NCBI GenBank assembly: GCA_964649415.1
Contig: CAZYSK010000001.1
Location: forward strand, 113,593-177,592
Direction of reading: 5' to 3'
DNA from: CAZYSK01 sp964649415
GTDB taxonomy: Bacteria > Chloroflexota > Anaerolineae > B4-G1
DNA: 64,000 bases
In this document: positions 14,818-23,491 of the stretch, piece by piece
How the letters are laid out: the number at the start of each line of letters is the position of its first letter
How positions within the stretch are numbered: the first letter of the stretch is position 1
Translations under genes and position numbers: made by a program
The notes under the pieces: model-generated
The model's database searches: none
Told to the model about the DNA's origin: nothing
What the model saw: only the letters and a program-made list of their open reading frames with translations

Positions 14818-17099
14818 GGCTCACCCTCTTCCCCTGCCGTCTGGGGCTGGAGCAGCGCGCGGGCTGCGCTAGGGAAAACCTCGCGCGCTTTCCCGCCCGG
14901 CGGTTGCGGACCCACTACACCGTGCCGTTCGAGAATGTCCATGATGCGTGCCCCGCGCGTATAGCCGATGTGCAGCTTGCGCTGGAGCAGAGAGATGGAA
15001 GCTCGATTCTCCCTCAAGACGACGTCAATCACGTCCGGCAGCAGATCGTCTTCGTACTCTACCTTTGGTTTCTTCTCCGCCATGCCTTCCCACAGCGGCT
15101 GTTGCACCGGCTTCTCGGTCGGGATTGCCTCTGGTCTGCCTTGTCCCTTCCAGTAATGCACCAGACGGCGCAACTCATCATCCGAGACGAACGCGCCCTG
15201 CAACCGCAAGGGCGTGGGAGCGTCAGGCGGCAGAAACAGCATGTCGCCCTGCCCCAGCAGTTGCTCAGCGCCGGGCATGTCGAGAATGACCCGCGAATCC
15301 ACGGATGAAGCCACGTTGAAGGCAATGCGGGCCGGGAAGTTCGCCTTGATAAGGCCCGTGACCACGTCCACACTGGGACGCTGGGTGGCGATCACCATGT
15401 GGATGCCGGTTGCCCGCGCCATCTGCGCGATGCGACAGATGGCACGCTCGGTATCCTGAGGAGCCATGATCATCAGGTCCGCCAGCTCGTCGATGACGAC
15501 TACGATGTAGGGCAGTCGTTTCCGGCCCAGGCGCGGGGCGGCGTTTTCGTTGTAGTCGACGATGTGGGTAGCATGCGCCTCGGCGAAGCGCCGGTAGCGG
15601 CCATCCATCTCGCGCAGCACCCATTGAAGCGCCCCCGTGACCCGCTCCATCTCCACCACGACCTTGGACAGCAGGTGCGGAATGCCGTTGTAGCCCGTCA
15701 GCTCCACGCGCTTGGGGTCCACCATCAGGAACTTCAGATCGTCGGGGGTGCTCCGCAGAAGCAACGCAGCGATGATCGAGTTGATGCAGACCGACTTCCC
15801 CGAACCAGTCGTGCCAGCGATGAGCAGATGGGGCATTGCCGTCAGATCGGCGACGACCGGATGGCCGGAGACGTCCTCACCCAGGCACAGCCGCAGTGCC
15901 GAATCCACCTCGGTGAACGCCTCTGATTCCATCACGTCCCGCAGCGCGACCAGCGAGACATCCGGGTTGGGCACCTCGATGCCAATCAGTCCCTTGCCGG
16001 GGATCGGGGCTTCGACGCGCAGCGTCTTGGCCTCCAGCGCCAGTGCCAGGTCGTCCGCCAGCGCCTTGATGCGGCTGACTTTGACCTTGGTCTCCTTGCC
16101 GTTGCTGTTGGCGACGACGAGGGGCTCGACGCCGAACTGAGTCACTACCGGTCCATGGTTGGTCTCGTGGACCCGGACCGGCGCACCCAGACTCTCCAGC
16201 GTCGCCTCAATGATGCGCGCCTGCTGGCGCAGGATCTCCGCGCCGATGTCTGTACCGTTACCAGGCTCCAGGATCTCGTCAACCAGAGGAAGTTGCCACA
16301 CCGGAGCACCACCGACCGACCATGGTTCGGCCGGAACCGGCGGCGCGGGAGGCACAGGTTGAGGAACAGGCGTGGGAGCCCGTGCACGGGGGGCCGCGGG
16401 CTGCTCCCGGGCGGTGGACCCTGCGCGGGGCGCGGGACGCGGCTGTCGAGACTCACTCTCCCCCAGGCCAGCAGGCGGCGGCGTGGAGGACTGGGGCAGA
16501 AGCTGCCCCGCCAAGTCCCGGAGCGCCCGGGCGGCGTCCTGCACCGTCAGCCCGAGCGTGAGGGCCGCGACGATGAGCCAACAGGTCACGAGCACGACGA
16601 CCACGCCAACCGCGCCCAGGCCGTCCAGCAGCGTTCGCCCCATCGCGGCACCCACGAGGCCGCCCCCGTGGCCGGCCTCGGCCGTTGCCCGGAGGTCGCC
16701 ATCGAACAGCACAAACGCGGCAGGAAAATGGAGCGTGACCAGCAAGGCCAGGTATCCCAACAACACGCCCACAATCTGCGGCGGGGTCACGTGGGGCAGC
16801 CGGTCGCCAAACTCGCGCAAGACAAGCCATAGCCCGACGGCACCGATGAACAGTGGCGTCAGATAGGCCCCCCACCCCAAGACACGTCGCAGCAAGCCTA
16901 CCCACCAACCGGGAATCAGGCCTCGGTTGGCCGAGAGGAAGCTGAGGATCGTGAAGACGGCCAGGGCGAGCAACGCATAGCCCAGGACATCAAGTTGCTG
17001 GTCGGGCGTCAGGCGGATGGCCGGCGCTGAGCGCCGTTTGCCGCCCTTGCGGCTGCTCTTGCTCCTACCCGTGCCCCTGGTGGAACGCCTCTTCGTCAT
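14814..17099 (-). CDS. ftsK: DNA translocase FtsK/SpoIIIE
   Basis: 761 residues. Four or more N-terminal membrane helices (about 30-195), a Pro/Ala-rich linker (about 205-265), then the motor: FtsK alpha domain, Walker A GTTGSGKS near 425, Walker B VVIDELADLMIM, and IATQRPSVDVVTGLIKANFPARIAF. The C-terminal gamma winged helix (residues about 690-740, SISLLQRKLHIGYTRGARIMD) reads KOPS/SRS-type sequences. It pumps chromosomal DNA through the division septum. The basic N-terminal leader (RSTRGTGRSKSSRKGGKRR) is cytoplasmic. It is the first gene of a two-gene unit with the LURP-one-like gene. Confidence 0.96.
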   Translation of the reverse strand: MTKRRSTRGTGRSKSSRKGGKRRSAPAIRLTPDQQLDVLGYALLALAVFTILSFLSANRGLIPGWWVGLLRRVLGWGAYLTPLFIGAVGLWLVLREFGDRLPHVTPPQIVGVLLGYLALLVTLHFPAAFVLFDGDLRATAEAGHGGGLVGAAMGRTLLDGLGAVGVVVVLVTCWLIVAALTLGLTVQDAARALRDLAGQLLPQSSTPPPAGLGESESRQPRPAPRAGSTAREQPAAPRARAPTPVPQPVPPAPPVPAEPWSVGGAPVWQLPLVDEILEPGNGTDIGAEILRQQARIIEATLESLGAPVRVHETNHGPVVTQFGVEPLVVANSNGKETKVKVSRIKALADDLALALEAKTLRVEAPIPGKGLIGIEVPNPDVSLVALRDVMESEAFTEVDSALRLCLGEDVSGHPVVADLTAMPHLLIAGTTGSGKSVCINSIIAALLLRSTPDDLKFLMVDPKRVELTGYNGIPHLLSKVVVEMERVTGALQWVLREMDGRYRRFAEAHATHIVDYNENAAPRLGRKRLPYIVVVIDELADLMIMAPQDTERAICRIAQMARATGIHMVIATQRPSVDVVTGLIKANFPARIAFNVASSVDSRVILDMPGAEQLLGQGDMLFLPPDAPTPLRLQGAFVSDDELRRLVHYWKGQGRPEAIPTEKPVQQPLWEGMAEKKPKVEYEDDLLPDVIDVVLRENRASISLLQRKLHIGYTRGARIMDILERHGVVGPQPPGGKAREVFPSAARALLQPQTAGEEGEP

Positions 17100-17175
17100 G
17101 CTCGATACAGAGAACCTCTACACACAGAATACGACGGGCTGGCAGCATCCAGGATGTCTGATTCTGTATTCCAGT

Positions 17176-17580
17176 TCAGTAAGTGATAACACGCGGCAGG
17201 CTCTTGGCCTGCTTGATCCAGTCATTGACCTGAGCCAGGCCCGGGAGTTTGCGGACGAGTTGTTTTTCCCGGTTGACGGCCACCAGTTTCTGGTAGAGAT
17301 TCTCAGGATTGCGCTGGGCCAGTTCAGGCACGGTATCCACCCCGGCCTCCTCCAGCAGGTCAGCGTACTCCTCGCTGACTCCCATGATGCGAAAGAGATC
17401 CACGTGGTTGACCCATTCCAGGATCAGTTTGCCGCTGACGCCGGCCTTCTCGGCGATCTCCTGGCGGCCCTTGGCCGTCGCGCCCTGCTTCAGCAGCGCG
17501 TCCGTGCTTCCGACGCCGGCCTCACGCAGCTTCCCGGCGTACACTTCCCCAATACCTTCCACCTGTTCCAGTTTTGCCAT
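17176..17580 (-). CDS. DUF4332 helix-hairpin-helix protein
   Basis: 134 residues from ATG 17580, six bases after AGGAGGG. It contains two tandem helix-hairpin-helix-like units: VEGIGEVYAGKLREAGVGSTDALL and MGVSEEYADLLEEAGVDTVPEL, the layout of DUF4332 proteins, which resemble the HhH of DNA polymerase and RNA polymerase alpha C-terminal domains. Nucleic acid binding is therefore likely but unproven. An in-frame ATG at 17598 gives six more residues and is possible. It is flanked by ftsK and the transglutaminase-like gene on the same strand, with a hairpin before it. Confidence 0.85.
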   Translation of the reverse strand: MAKLEQVEGIGEVYAGKLREAGVGSTDALLKQGATAKGRQEIAEKAGVSGKLILEWVNHVDLFRIMGVSEEYADLLEEAGVDTVPELAQRNPENLYQKLVAVNREKQLVRKLPGLAQVNDWIKQAKSLPRVITY

Positions 17581-17632
17581 GATACCCTCCTTTGACATCG
17601 TGCCTGATGCTGCCAGCCCATACCTAGGTTGC

Positions 17633-17659
17633 GTGGGACGAGACCCCATCGCGTCCCAC
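17633..17659 (-). terminator. hairpin between transglutaminase-like and DUF4332 genes
   Basis: GTGGGACG and CGTCCCAC form an 8-bp perfect stem with an 11-nt loop, 13 bases after the transglutaminase-like stop. No T run follows on the minus strand, so it may be only a partial terminator. Confidence 0.45.
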
Positions 17660-17671
17660 GTGTTTGCTAGA

Positions 17672-18577
17672 TCATGCGGTCTCAGAATCCATTCGTCGCA
17701 TGTCGAAGCGCCCCGGGTCAACGGCATAGCCAGGCGGCATGTGCAATCGCCCGTCTTCCTCATAGATCGCCCGCACGTCCGCAAACGGCGGGCTATCCAC
17801 CAGCGTCAATGCGGCGATCCGGTCCAGCAGCGACACGTCATCCGGCGAGAGCGCGTCATCCGGCTTCACCATCACCCCCCAGCCGTCCCAGGGCAGAATC
17901 TCGATCTTGTTGAGCGCCAGGAAGTCCCGCACGAGATCGCCGCGGATGAAACCCATACCGTGCATATCGAAGATGCCGAAGTGATCGGGGTTCGCCTCCC
18001 CAGCACGACACATGCGCCAGGCCTTGCCGCCGACCACGAACTGGTCACGCGGCACGCCGCACGGGTCAAAGGGAATCTGCAGCACCTCGCGTTGCAGCGC
18101 GTCGAGCTGCGCATCCACCATCACCCAGCGACCCTCGCCCGCGTTCCAGTACCCACAGACCCAGTGGTCCTCGTAGTGATTGGGCTCGAAATACGCTCCA
18201 AACCCACAACGCGCGCGAGCGGGCACGCCCTGATGGCGCAACATCGCGCACATCAGCACGGAAAAATCGCGGCAGTTGCCCACGAGCTTGTTCTCGAGGG
18301 CGCGCCCGGTGGTCAGTGGCCGGGGGTCCATCTCCCGCATCCGCGCCAACATCCGCGAGACCCGGCGGATCTCAACTTCCTGCTCCCGTTCCTCTGTAAG
18401 CGTCACGCCGTACCGTTCGGCCCAGAAGATGTGCAGCAAGAGGCCCTGCACCACCTGGCAGAGCGCGGGGATCCCGATGGGCAGGCCGTCGAGCAGGTCG
18501 GCGTGCTCCCCCGGATCGGTCACAAAGCCCTGGCGAGTGTAATAGTGCAACTCGTCGCCTGTCATTTCTCCCCTCAT
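17672..18577 (-). CDS. transglutaminase-like domain protein
   Basis: 301 residues, no signal peptide. The core has the papain-like transglutaminase triad: Cys in LVGNCRDFSVLMCAMLRHQGVP, His in EDHWVCGYWN, and Asp in WVMVDAQLD. Bacterial members act as proteases or amidases, or have unknown roles. The C-terminal third (GKAWRMCRAGEANPDHFGIFDMHGMGFIRGDL) is shared with a group of uncharacterised cytoplasmic members. GGAGG precedes ATG 18577 by 9 bases; ATG 18565 with GGGGAG is an alternative. It stands between radA and the DUF4332 gene, all on the minus strand. Confidence 0.85.
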   Translation of the reverse strand: MRGEMTGDELHYYTRQGFVTDPGEHADLLDGLPIGIPALCQVVQGLLLHIFWAERYGVTLTEEREQEVEIRRVSRMLARMREMDPRPLTTGRALENKLVGNCRDFSVLMCAMLRHQGVPARARCGFGAYFEPNHYEDHWVCGYWNAGEGRWVMVDAQLDALQREVLQIPFDPCGVPRDQFVVGGKAWRMCRAGEANPDHFGIFDMHGMGFIRGDLVRDFLALNKIEILPWDGWGVMVKPDDALSPDDVSLLDRIAALTLVDSPPFADVRAIYEEDGRLHMPPGYAVDPGRFDMRRMDSETA

Positions 18578-18631
18578 CGCTGCGCCTCCTCCAGCATCAA
18601 TGCTCGATTATATCACATCTCCCCCGAGATG

Positions 18632-19999
18632 CTACACCAACGCCTTCTGCACCGCCTGGGCCACGGAGCGCACGGGGACGACTTCGATGCCCTGCGGTGG
18701 CGGCTCCCCACCCCGCCGCACCGACCGGGGCACGAGGCACTGGCTGAAGCCCAGCCGCGCCGCCTCCTTCAGCCGCGCGGCCGTCTGGGCCACCGCCCGC
18801 ACCTCGCCCGACAGCCCCACCTCTCCGATCACTGCCAGGTCTGCCTTCACGGGCCGGTCGCGCACACTGGACCCAATCGCCACCGCCACCGCCAGATCCG
18901 CCGCCGGTTCGCCCACCTGTAGTCCGCCGATCACGTTGGCGAACACGTCCTGATCGTATAGCCGCAGCCCCACCCGCCGGGTGAGCACGGCGACGATGAG
19001 CAGCAGCCGGTTGAAGTCTACCCCGTTGGCCGTGCGGCGTGGATGGCCGAAGCTGGAATGGCTAGCCAGGGCCTGGACCTCGACCAGCAGCGGGCGCGTG
19101 CCCTCCATCGTCACGGCGATGGCCGACCCGGGCGCGTTGACCATCCGCTCGGCCAGGAACACCTCAGACGGATTCGCCACCTCGACCATGCCCTGCTCCT
19201 GCATCTCGAACACTCCCACTTCCGAGGTGGCCCCGAAGCGGTTCTTGACCGAGCGCAGCAGCCGGTAACTGTGGAAACGGTCGCCCTCGAGGTAGAGCAC
19301 CGTGTCCACGATGTGCTCCAGCACCTTCGGCCCGGCGATGGCCCCCTGCTTGGTCACGTGGCCGACCAGGAAGACTGCCACGCCCTCAGCCTTGGCCCAC
19401 CATTGAAAGCGAGATGCCGCCTGGCGCACCTGGCTGATCGAGCCCGCCGCCGACGTCAGCTCCTCTGAGGTGACCGTCTGGATCGAGTCGACAATCAGCA
19501 CCACCGGCTGAACCCGCTCCGCGTGGCGCAGGATCGCCTCCAGGCGGGTCTCGGTGACGACGAACAGGCTGTCATTGCGAATGGAGAGCCGGTCCGCGCG
19601 CATCTTGATCTGCCGGGCCGATTCCTCGCCTGAGACGTACAACACCGGTCTCCCCGTGGCCTCAGCCATCAACCCGGCCGCCTGCAGCAGCAGCGTGCTC
19701 TTGCCGATGCCTGGGTCGCCGCCCACGAGGATCAGGGAGCCCGGCACGACGCCGCCGCCCAGCACGCGGGCAAACTCGTTCAACGGCAGTGGCAGCCGCT
19801 CCAGGCCCTCTGTCCCGATCTCGCTGATGCGCAAGGGCTCGCTGCCGGGCACGCTCAAGCGTCCGGCCTTCGAGGGAGCCGGCTGCTCCAATACCTCGAC
19901 CATCGTGTTCCACTCACCGCAGCCGGGGCAACGCCCCATCTCGCGGAGCGTGGTTCGCCCGCAGTTCTGGCAGACCCAACGCGTGTGTGTCTTGGCCAT
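18632..19999 (-). CDS. radA: DNA repair protein RadA
   Basis: 455 residues. An N-terminal zinc finger with Cys10, Cys13, Cys24 and Cys27 (VCQNCGRTTLREMGRCPGCGEW), a RecA-like ATPase with Walker A GGDPGIGKST and Walker B VVLIVDSIQT, the RadA hallmark KNRFG, and a C-terminal Lon-protease-like domain (NVIGGLQVGEPAADLAVA; GEVGLSGEVRAV). RadA drives branch migration during recombinational repair and works with RecA. Length and all motifs are normal. It has its own promoter upstream and is followed by the transglutaminase-like gene 54 bases on. Confidence 0.97.
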   Translation of the reverse strand: MAKTHTRWVCQNCGRTTLREMGRCPGCGEWNTMVEVLEQPAPSKAGRLSVPGSEPLRISEIGTEGLERLPLPLNEFARVLGGGVVPGSLILVGGDPGIGKSTLLLQAAGLMAEATGRPVLYVSGEESARQIKMRADRLSIRNDSLFVVTETRLEAILRHAERVQPVVLIVDSIQTVTSEELTSAAGSISQVRQAASRFQWWAKAEGVAVFLVGHVTKQGAIAGPKVLEHIVDTVLYLEGDRFHSYRLLRSVKNRFGATSEVGVFEMQEQGMVEVANPSEVFLAERMVNAPGSAIAVTMEGTRPLLVEVQALASHSSFGHPRRTANGVDFNRLLLIVAVLTRRVGLRLYDQDVFANVIGGLQVGEPAADLAVAVAIGSSVRDRPVKADLAVIGEVGLSGEVRAVAQTAARLKEAARLGFSQCLVPRSVRRGGEPPPQGIEVVPVRSVAQAVQKALV

Positions 20000-20049
20000 G
20001 GTGCCTCCTGATCCAATCCTGTCCCGGCCTCCCGCTCGCCACCCGCACT

Positions 20050-20078
20050 ATTGTAGCGGAACATTTGTTCGTGCGCAA
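20050..20078 (-). promoter_or_regulatory. promoter for radA
   Basis: Minus strand: TTGCGC (20078-20073), a 17-bp spacer and TACAAT (20055-20050), about 50 bases ahead of the radA start. Confidence 0.55.
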
Positions 20079-20195
20079 GTATGCGCGCCGGCGCCGGACG
20101 TTTCAGCCCGCAGGGCTCCGTCTCAGCACGGATGGCTGCACCCAGACGCGGCTCCGTCGGCGATACGGCGAAGCGGAATCACCGCAACAGCCGGT

Positions 20196-20224
20196 TTGCG
20201 TCGCTTGACGGGTTATGCTACACT
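20196..20224 (+). promoter_or_regulatory. extended -10 promoter for the two-component operon
   Basis: TTGCGT (20196-20201), a 17-bp spacer and TACACT (20219-20224) preceded by TGC. It predicts a leader of about 170 nt before the GTG at 20401. Confidence 0.5.
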
Positions 20225-20280
20225 ATTCTCACAGTGAAAAAGCCCGCGGCCTACCTGGCTCCTCATCCACGCTGACATCG

Positions 20281-20356
20281 TAGCTCGGGCTACCCACTCC
20301 GGACGCGGAGTGACGGCAGCTAATCCAGAGGGATAGCGGTCTGTAAGCCTGACCGC
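20281..20356 (+). promoter_or_regulatory. structured leader RNA of the histidine kinase gene
   Basis: Four adjacent hairpins: TAGC/GCTA around TCGG (20281-20292); CACTCCG/CGGAGTG around GACG (20295-20312); GCTAATCC/GGATAGC with one bulged A around AGAG (20319-20337); GCGGTC/GACCGC (20336-20356). The third and fourth share GC at 20336-20337, so they may compete. It matches no riboswitch class I know. Confidence 0.5.
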
Positions 20357-20400
20357 ACCTGTTCACCTATGCGCCGTGCGGGAGGGGAGAAAAAGACCCG

Positions 20401-22260
20401 GTGGACCCATCACAACTCCGGCAGATCCTGCACAGTCGTCACGATGCCATCGCCGACAGTTGGTATCAGGCCATCGCTCGAGTCAGCCACGTGCCTCTTG
20501 AATCGACCGAGGTACGCCAGCGTCTGGCTGATCTGACCGCACGGGTCATCGCTCTCCTGACCACAGAGCCGCTCAAGCGGAGCGTGGCCCAGGCAATCGG
20601 CGTATCCCTGGCACAGCTTACTCACGCCCAGCCCGGGGCACTGGGCCAAACGCAGGAGGTGCTGGGGCAACTGCTCCTCGAAGCGGCACCCATGGAGCAG
20701 GCCGTAGCGCTCCAGCCCTCCCTGGCTACGCTGCTTGCCGCGATGGCGACCGGTTTCCTCCGGCAGGCCCGCGACACGATCCTGACTGAGCAAGAGCAGA
20801 TCCGCCGCGCCCTTGTGTCTGAGATCCGCGAGGCCGAAGAGGCACTGCGGACAAGTGAGAGAGCGGTGCGCGCGCTGCTGGACGCTCCCGGCGACCTGGC
20901 GGTGCTGGTGGATCTCGATGGCACAATCCTCGCCGCGAATGGGGCTCTAGCCCAGGGGCGGGGCCAGAGCCCAGAAGAGCTTGTCGGCACGTGTGTCTTC
21001 GATCTCTTCCCACCCAGCGTGGCCGAACTCAGAAGGGGGCAGGGCCGCGAGGTCATTCGCTCGGGCAAGCCCATCCGATTCGAGGTGGAATGGCAAGAGC
21101 GGTGGTTCGACGAGCACATATACCCCGTCCTGAACGCGGAAGGGGAAGCCGTGCAACTGGCAATCTTCGCTCGCGAAACCACGAAGCGCAAACAGATGCA
21201 AGAGGCACTGCAGGAGAGCGAGGCGCGATACCGGACGCTGTTTGAGAATGCCCCCATCGGCATGGGGGTCGTCGACGCGAAAGGGAAGGTTCTCACCGCC
21301 AACGACGCGCTGCTCGACCCCCTTGGCTATACTCAAGAAGACGTCGCTGCCTTGAAAAGCATCGCAGATGTGTGTTACGACCCGGAAGAGAGAGACCGGA
21401 TTTTGGACATCATTGATGAACAGAGGGTTATGCGTCAACGCGAAGTGCGGATCAAGCGCATAGACGGCGCCTATTGCCACATGTTGCTCGGCCTGGTCCC
21501 CATAGCGTGGCAGGGAGAGCCTTGTTGGCAGGTGATGGCACTGGACGTCACCGCGCACAGGCAGGCAGAGCGGCAGGCCAGCCGGGCCGAGCGCATGGCA
21601 GCCATAGGCCTGTTGGCGACGAGCCTGGCGCACGAGGTCAACAACCCATTGCAGGCTATGCGCAGCAACCTGGAACTGGTGCAGGACTTCGACCTGGAGA
21701 CGGACGAGCAAGCTGGCTACCTGGCCGTCGTCCTCCGAGAGATCGAGCGCCTGTCGAAGATCACCCGGCGCGTGCTCGATTTTGCGCAACCCGCCGACGA
21801 GACGCGCCTCCCGGTATCCGTCGCGTGCCTGGCGAGAAGAGCGCTCGAACTGCTCAGCAAGCAGATGGAGATCACCCACATCCAGACGAGTACCGATTTC
21901 CCTGCCGATCTGCCACCTGTTTTCGTCGCCCCGGATCAGATCGGCCAGGTTCTGCTCAACATGGCCGTCAACGCCATCGAGGCCATGCCCGGCGGCGGTC
22001 ATCTGCACGTCACGGCCCGCGCCGATGGAGACTCAGTCGCGATTGTCTTGAGCAACGACGGCCCCCCGATTCCCTCGGGAGACATCGAGCGTATCTTCGA
22101 TCCATTCTTCACCACCAAGCCGGGCGGCACCGGTATGGGCCTCACCATCAGTCAGAACATCGTCCACCGGCACGGTGGTACAATCAGCGCAGAGAACCTG
22201 GAGGGCGGCCAGGGTGTGGCCTTCACCGTGACGCTGCCCGTCGCCCTCGCCCCCAGGTGA
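20401..22260 (+). CDS. PAS-domain sensor histidine kinase
   Basis: 619 residues from GTG 20401, with GGAGGGGAG upstream. No membrane helices, so it is a soluble sensor. An N-terminal helical region (1-150, resembling RsbR/globin-sensor N-terminal domains) precedes two PAS domains (about 155-275 and 280-395). Next come HisKA with the phospho-acceptor in LAHEVNNPLQAMRSNLELV near residue 410, then HATPase_c (VLLNMAVNAIEAM N box; GTGMGLTISQNIV G box). The GGHLHVTARADG-type segment is typical of NtrB/AtoS-like kinases. It ends 14 bases before the response regulator gene, its probable partner. Confidence 0.93.
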   Translation: MDPSQLRQILHSRHDAIADSWYQAIARVSHVPLESTEVRQRLADLTARVIALLTTEPLKRSVAQAIGVSLAQLTHAQPGALGQTQEVLGQLLLEAAPMEQAVALQPSLATLLAAMATGFLRQARDTILTEQEQIRRALVSEIREAEEALRTSERAVRALLDAPGDLAVLVDLDGTILAANGALAQGRGQSPEELVGTCVFDLFPPSVAELRRGQGREVIRSGKPIRFEVEWQERWFDEHIYPVLNAEGEAVQLAIFARETTKRKQMQEALQESEARYRTLFENAPIGMGVVDAKGKVLTANDALLDPLGYTQEDVAALKSIADVCYDPEERDRILDIIDEQRVMRQREVRIKRIDGAYCHMLLGLVPIAWQGEPCWQVMALDVTAHRQAERQASRAERMAAIGLLATSLAHEVNNPLQAMRSNLELVQDFDLETDEQAGYLAVVLREIERLSKITRRVLDFAQPADETRLPVSVACLARRALELLSKQMEITHIQTSTDFPADLPPVFVAPDQIGQVLLNMAVNAIEAMPGGGHLHVTARADGDSVAIVLSNDGPPIPSGDIERIFDPFFTTKPGGTGMGLTISQNIVHRHGGTISAENLEGGQGVAFTVTLPVALAPR

Positions 22261-22274
22261 TCGGAGGCTCCTGT

Positions 22275-23030
22275 ATGCACAGCTCGAACACCGACCTCCC
22301 CATCACCTCAACCCGCGTCCTGGTGGTTGACGACGAATCCTCGGTGCGTTTGGCGCTGACACGCTATCTCAACTTGCTGGGCTTCCGGGCCACCGCTGCT
22401 GCCTCTGGGTACCAGGCCCTGGAGATGCTGAAGCGCGAGCCCTACGACGCGATGGTGCTGGATATCCGTATGCCGGGTATGGATGGCATTGAGGTCATGC
22501 GGCAGGCCCACCAGAGGTACCCACACCTGTGCATCGTTTTGCTTACCGGTCACGCCTCGCTGGAGAGCGCCATCGCGGCCGTCCGATCGCACGCCGACGA
22601 CTACCTGATCAAGCCGGCCGGCGGGCGCGACATCGCCACCGCGATCGCGCGGGCACTGCAAGATCGGGTCCCGCAGAGCCCACCGCGAGACACCGTCCCG
22701 GAGCGCTTCGTGCGCGCGGGACCGCTCATCCTCGACCGGGAAAGACACACAGTGTTCGTGGCGAGGTCGGACGATGCAGACAGAATCGCTGTCCCACTCA
22801 CGACCAGTGAGTCGAAGTTGCTGGACCACCTGATGCAACGTCCCGACACCGTCTTCTGCTGTCGCGAGCTGGCCCAGGCAGCCCTGGGCTACGAACTGGG
22901 CGATGACGAAGCCCAGGCAATCGTTCGCCCGCACATCAGTCGCCTGCGGAAGAAGATCGAACCCGACCCCAGTCTCCCCCGCCTGATCCGGACCGTGCCG
23001 GGCAAGGGCTACTACCTCGCCGCGGGCTAA
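22275..23030 (+). CDS. OmpR-like response regulator
   Basis: 251 residues. The receiver domain (about 15-130) has the acidic pair in VLVVDDESS, the phospho-accepting Asp in AMVLDIRMPGMDG, Thr in VLLTGHAS and Lys in YLIKPAG. The C-terminal winged-helix Trans_reg_C domain includes LTTSESKLLDHLMQRPDTVFCCRELAQAALG and ends in IRTVPGKGYYLAAG. It binds DNA to control transcription after phosphorylation by the upstream kinase. The ATG follows GGAGGCTCCTGT. The larger overlapping frame from 21474 is a shadow fused by chance. Confidence 0.95.
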   Translation: MHSSNTDLPITSTRVLVVDDESSVRLALTRYLNLLGFRATAAASGYQALEMLKREPYDAMVLDIRMPGMDGIEVMRQAHQRYPHLCIVLLTGHASLESAIAAVRSHADDYLIKPAGGRDIATAIARALQDRVPQSPPRDTVPERFVRAGPLILDRERHTVFVARSDDADRIAVPLTTSESKLLDHLMQRPDTVFCCRELAQAALGYELGDDEAQAIVRPHISRLRKKIEPDPSLPRLIRTVPGKGYYLAAG

Positions 23031-23091
23031 GGTTTTCCATCTCTGGATCGCTTTCTGCAATCCAATTGCAACCGCAACTGTGGGGTTTCCG

Positions 23092-23100
23092 TGCTATAAT
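23092..23100 (+). promoter_or_regulatory. extended -10 promoter
   Basis: TGCTATAAT, a perfect extended -10. No good -35 at 16-18 bp, as is common for this class. It predicts a leader of nearly 390 nt for the VIT/VWA gene. Confidence 0.55.
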
Positions 23101-23338
23101 GGAAGTGGCTTTGCTTCGATCACTACCGTCACTGAAGCAGTGAAGCAGTCAGCCCCGCGTGGCCGGCACCACCGGGGCTGGTGGCACTGGGTGGCGGAGC
23201 ACCCTGTGCAGCTCTATTGTACCACAGTTTTCACACTCTGTCACGCGTTTGCTGGGTGATTCGACGTCCAATTCAAGCTGTGGACGCCGGTACTGTGGCC
23301 GATGGGGCGCACAGGGTCTTGAGTTCGGTGGCACACAC

Positions 23339-23369
23339 GAGACTTCCCTCTCTGGAGGAGGGAGGTCTC
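23339..23369 (+). terminator. attenuator-like terminator hairpin in the leader
   Basis: GAGACTTCCCTC pairs with GAGGGAGGTCTC (12 bp, one G-U) around TCTGGAG, followed by GCTCTTTGT. It lies inside the leader, not after a gene, so read-through control is plausible. GGTGGCAC at 23327-23334, just ahead, resembles part of a T-box core. Confidence 0.55.
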
Positions 23370-23491
23370 GCTCTTTGTACCACCCAGAGTGCGCGCGCAG
23401 AGGGGGCAGGCGCGGATCGTTCCGATCCGGCGGCGGAACCTTCATCTCCCCTTCATCGTCTATAGGGCAAACCACGATCAGGAGGAGAGAG

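Larger units (their letters stand above)
20000..20400. other. divergent intergenic region with structured leader
   Basis: It separates radA (minus) from the histidine kinase gene (plus). It holds a promoter for each direction and, from 20281 to 20356, four consecutive small hairpins in the presumed leader of the kinase gene. No open reading frame of note. Confidence 0.7.
23031..23491. other. long untranslated leader of the VIT/VWA gene
   Basis: It has an extended -10 promoter at 23092-23100 and hairpins at 23130-23142 (CACTG/CAGTG) and 23150-23180 (CAGCCCC/GGGGCTG). A terminator-like hairpin lies at 23339-23369, about 120 bases before the start codon. Frames across it lack similarity to anything I recognise and are judged non-coding. 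Confidence 0.55.

Noticed and set aside
23327..23369. Genuine T-box riboswitch
   Set aside because: Only GGTGGCAC matches; the core is incomplete, no stem I features were recognised, and the downstream gene is not tied to tRNA or amino acids. Kept only as a resemblance.
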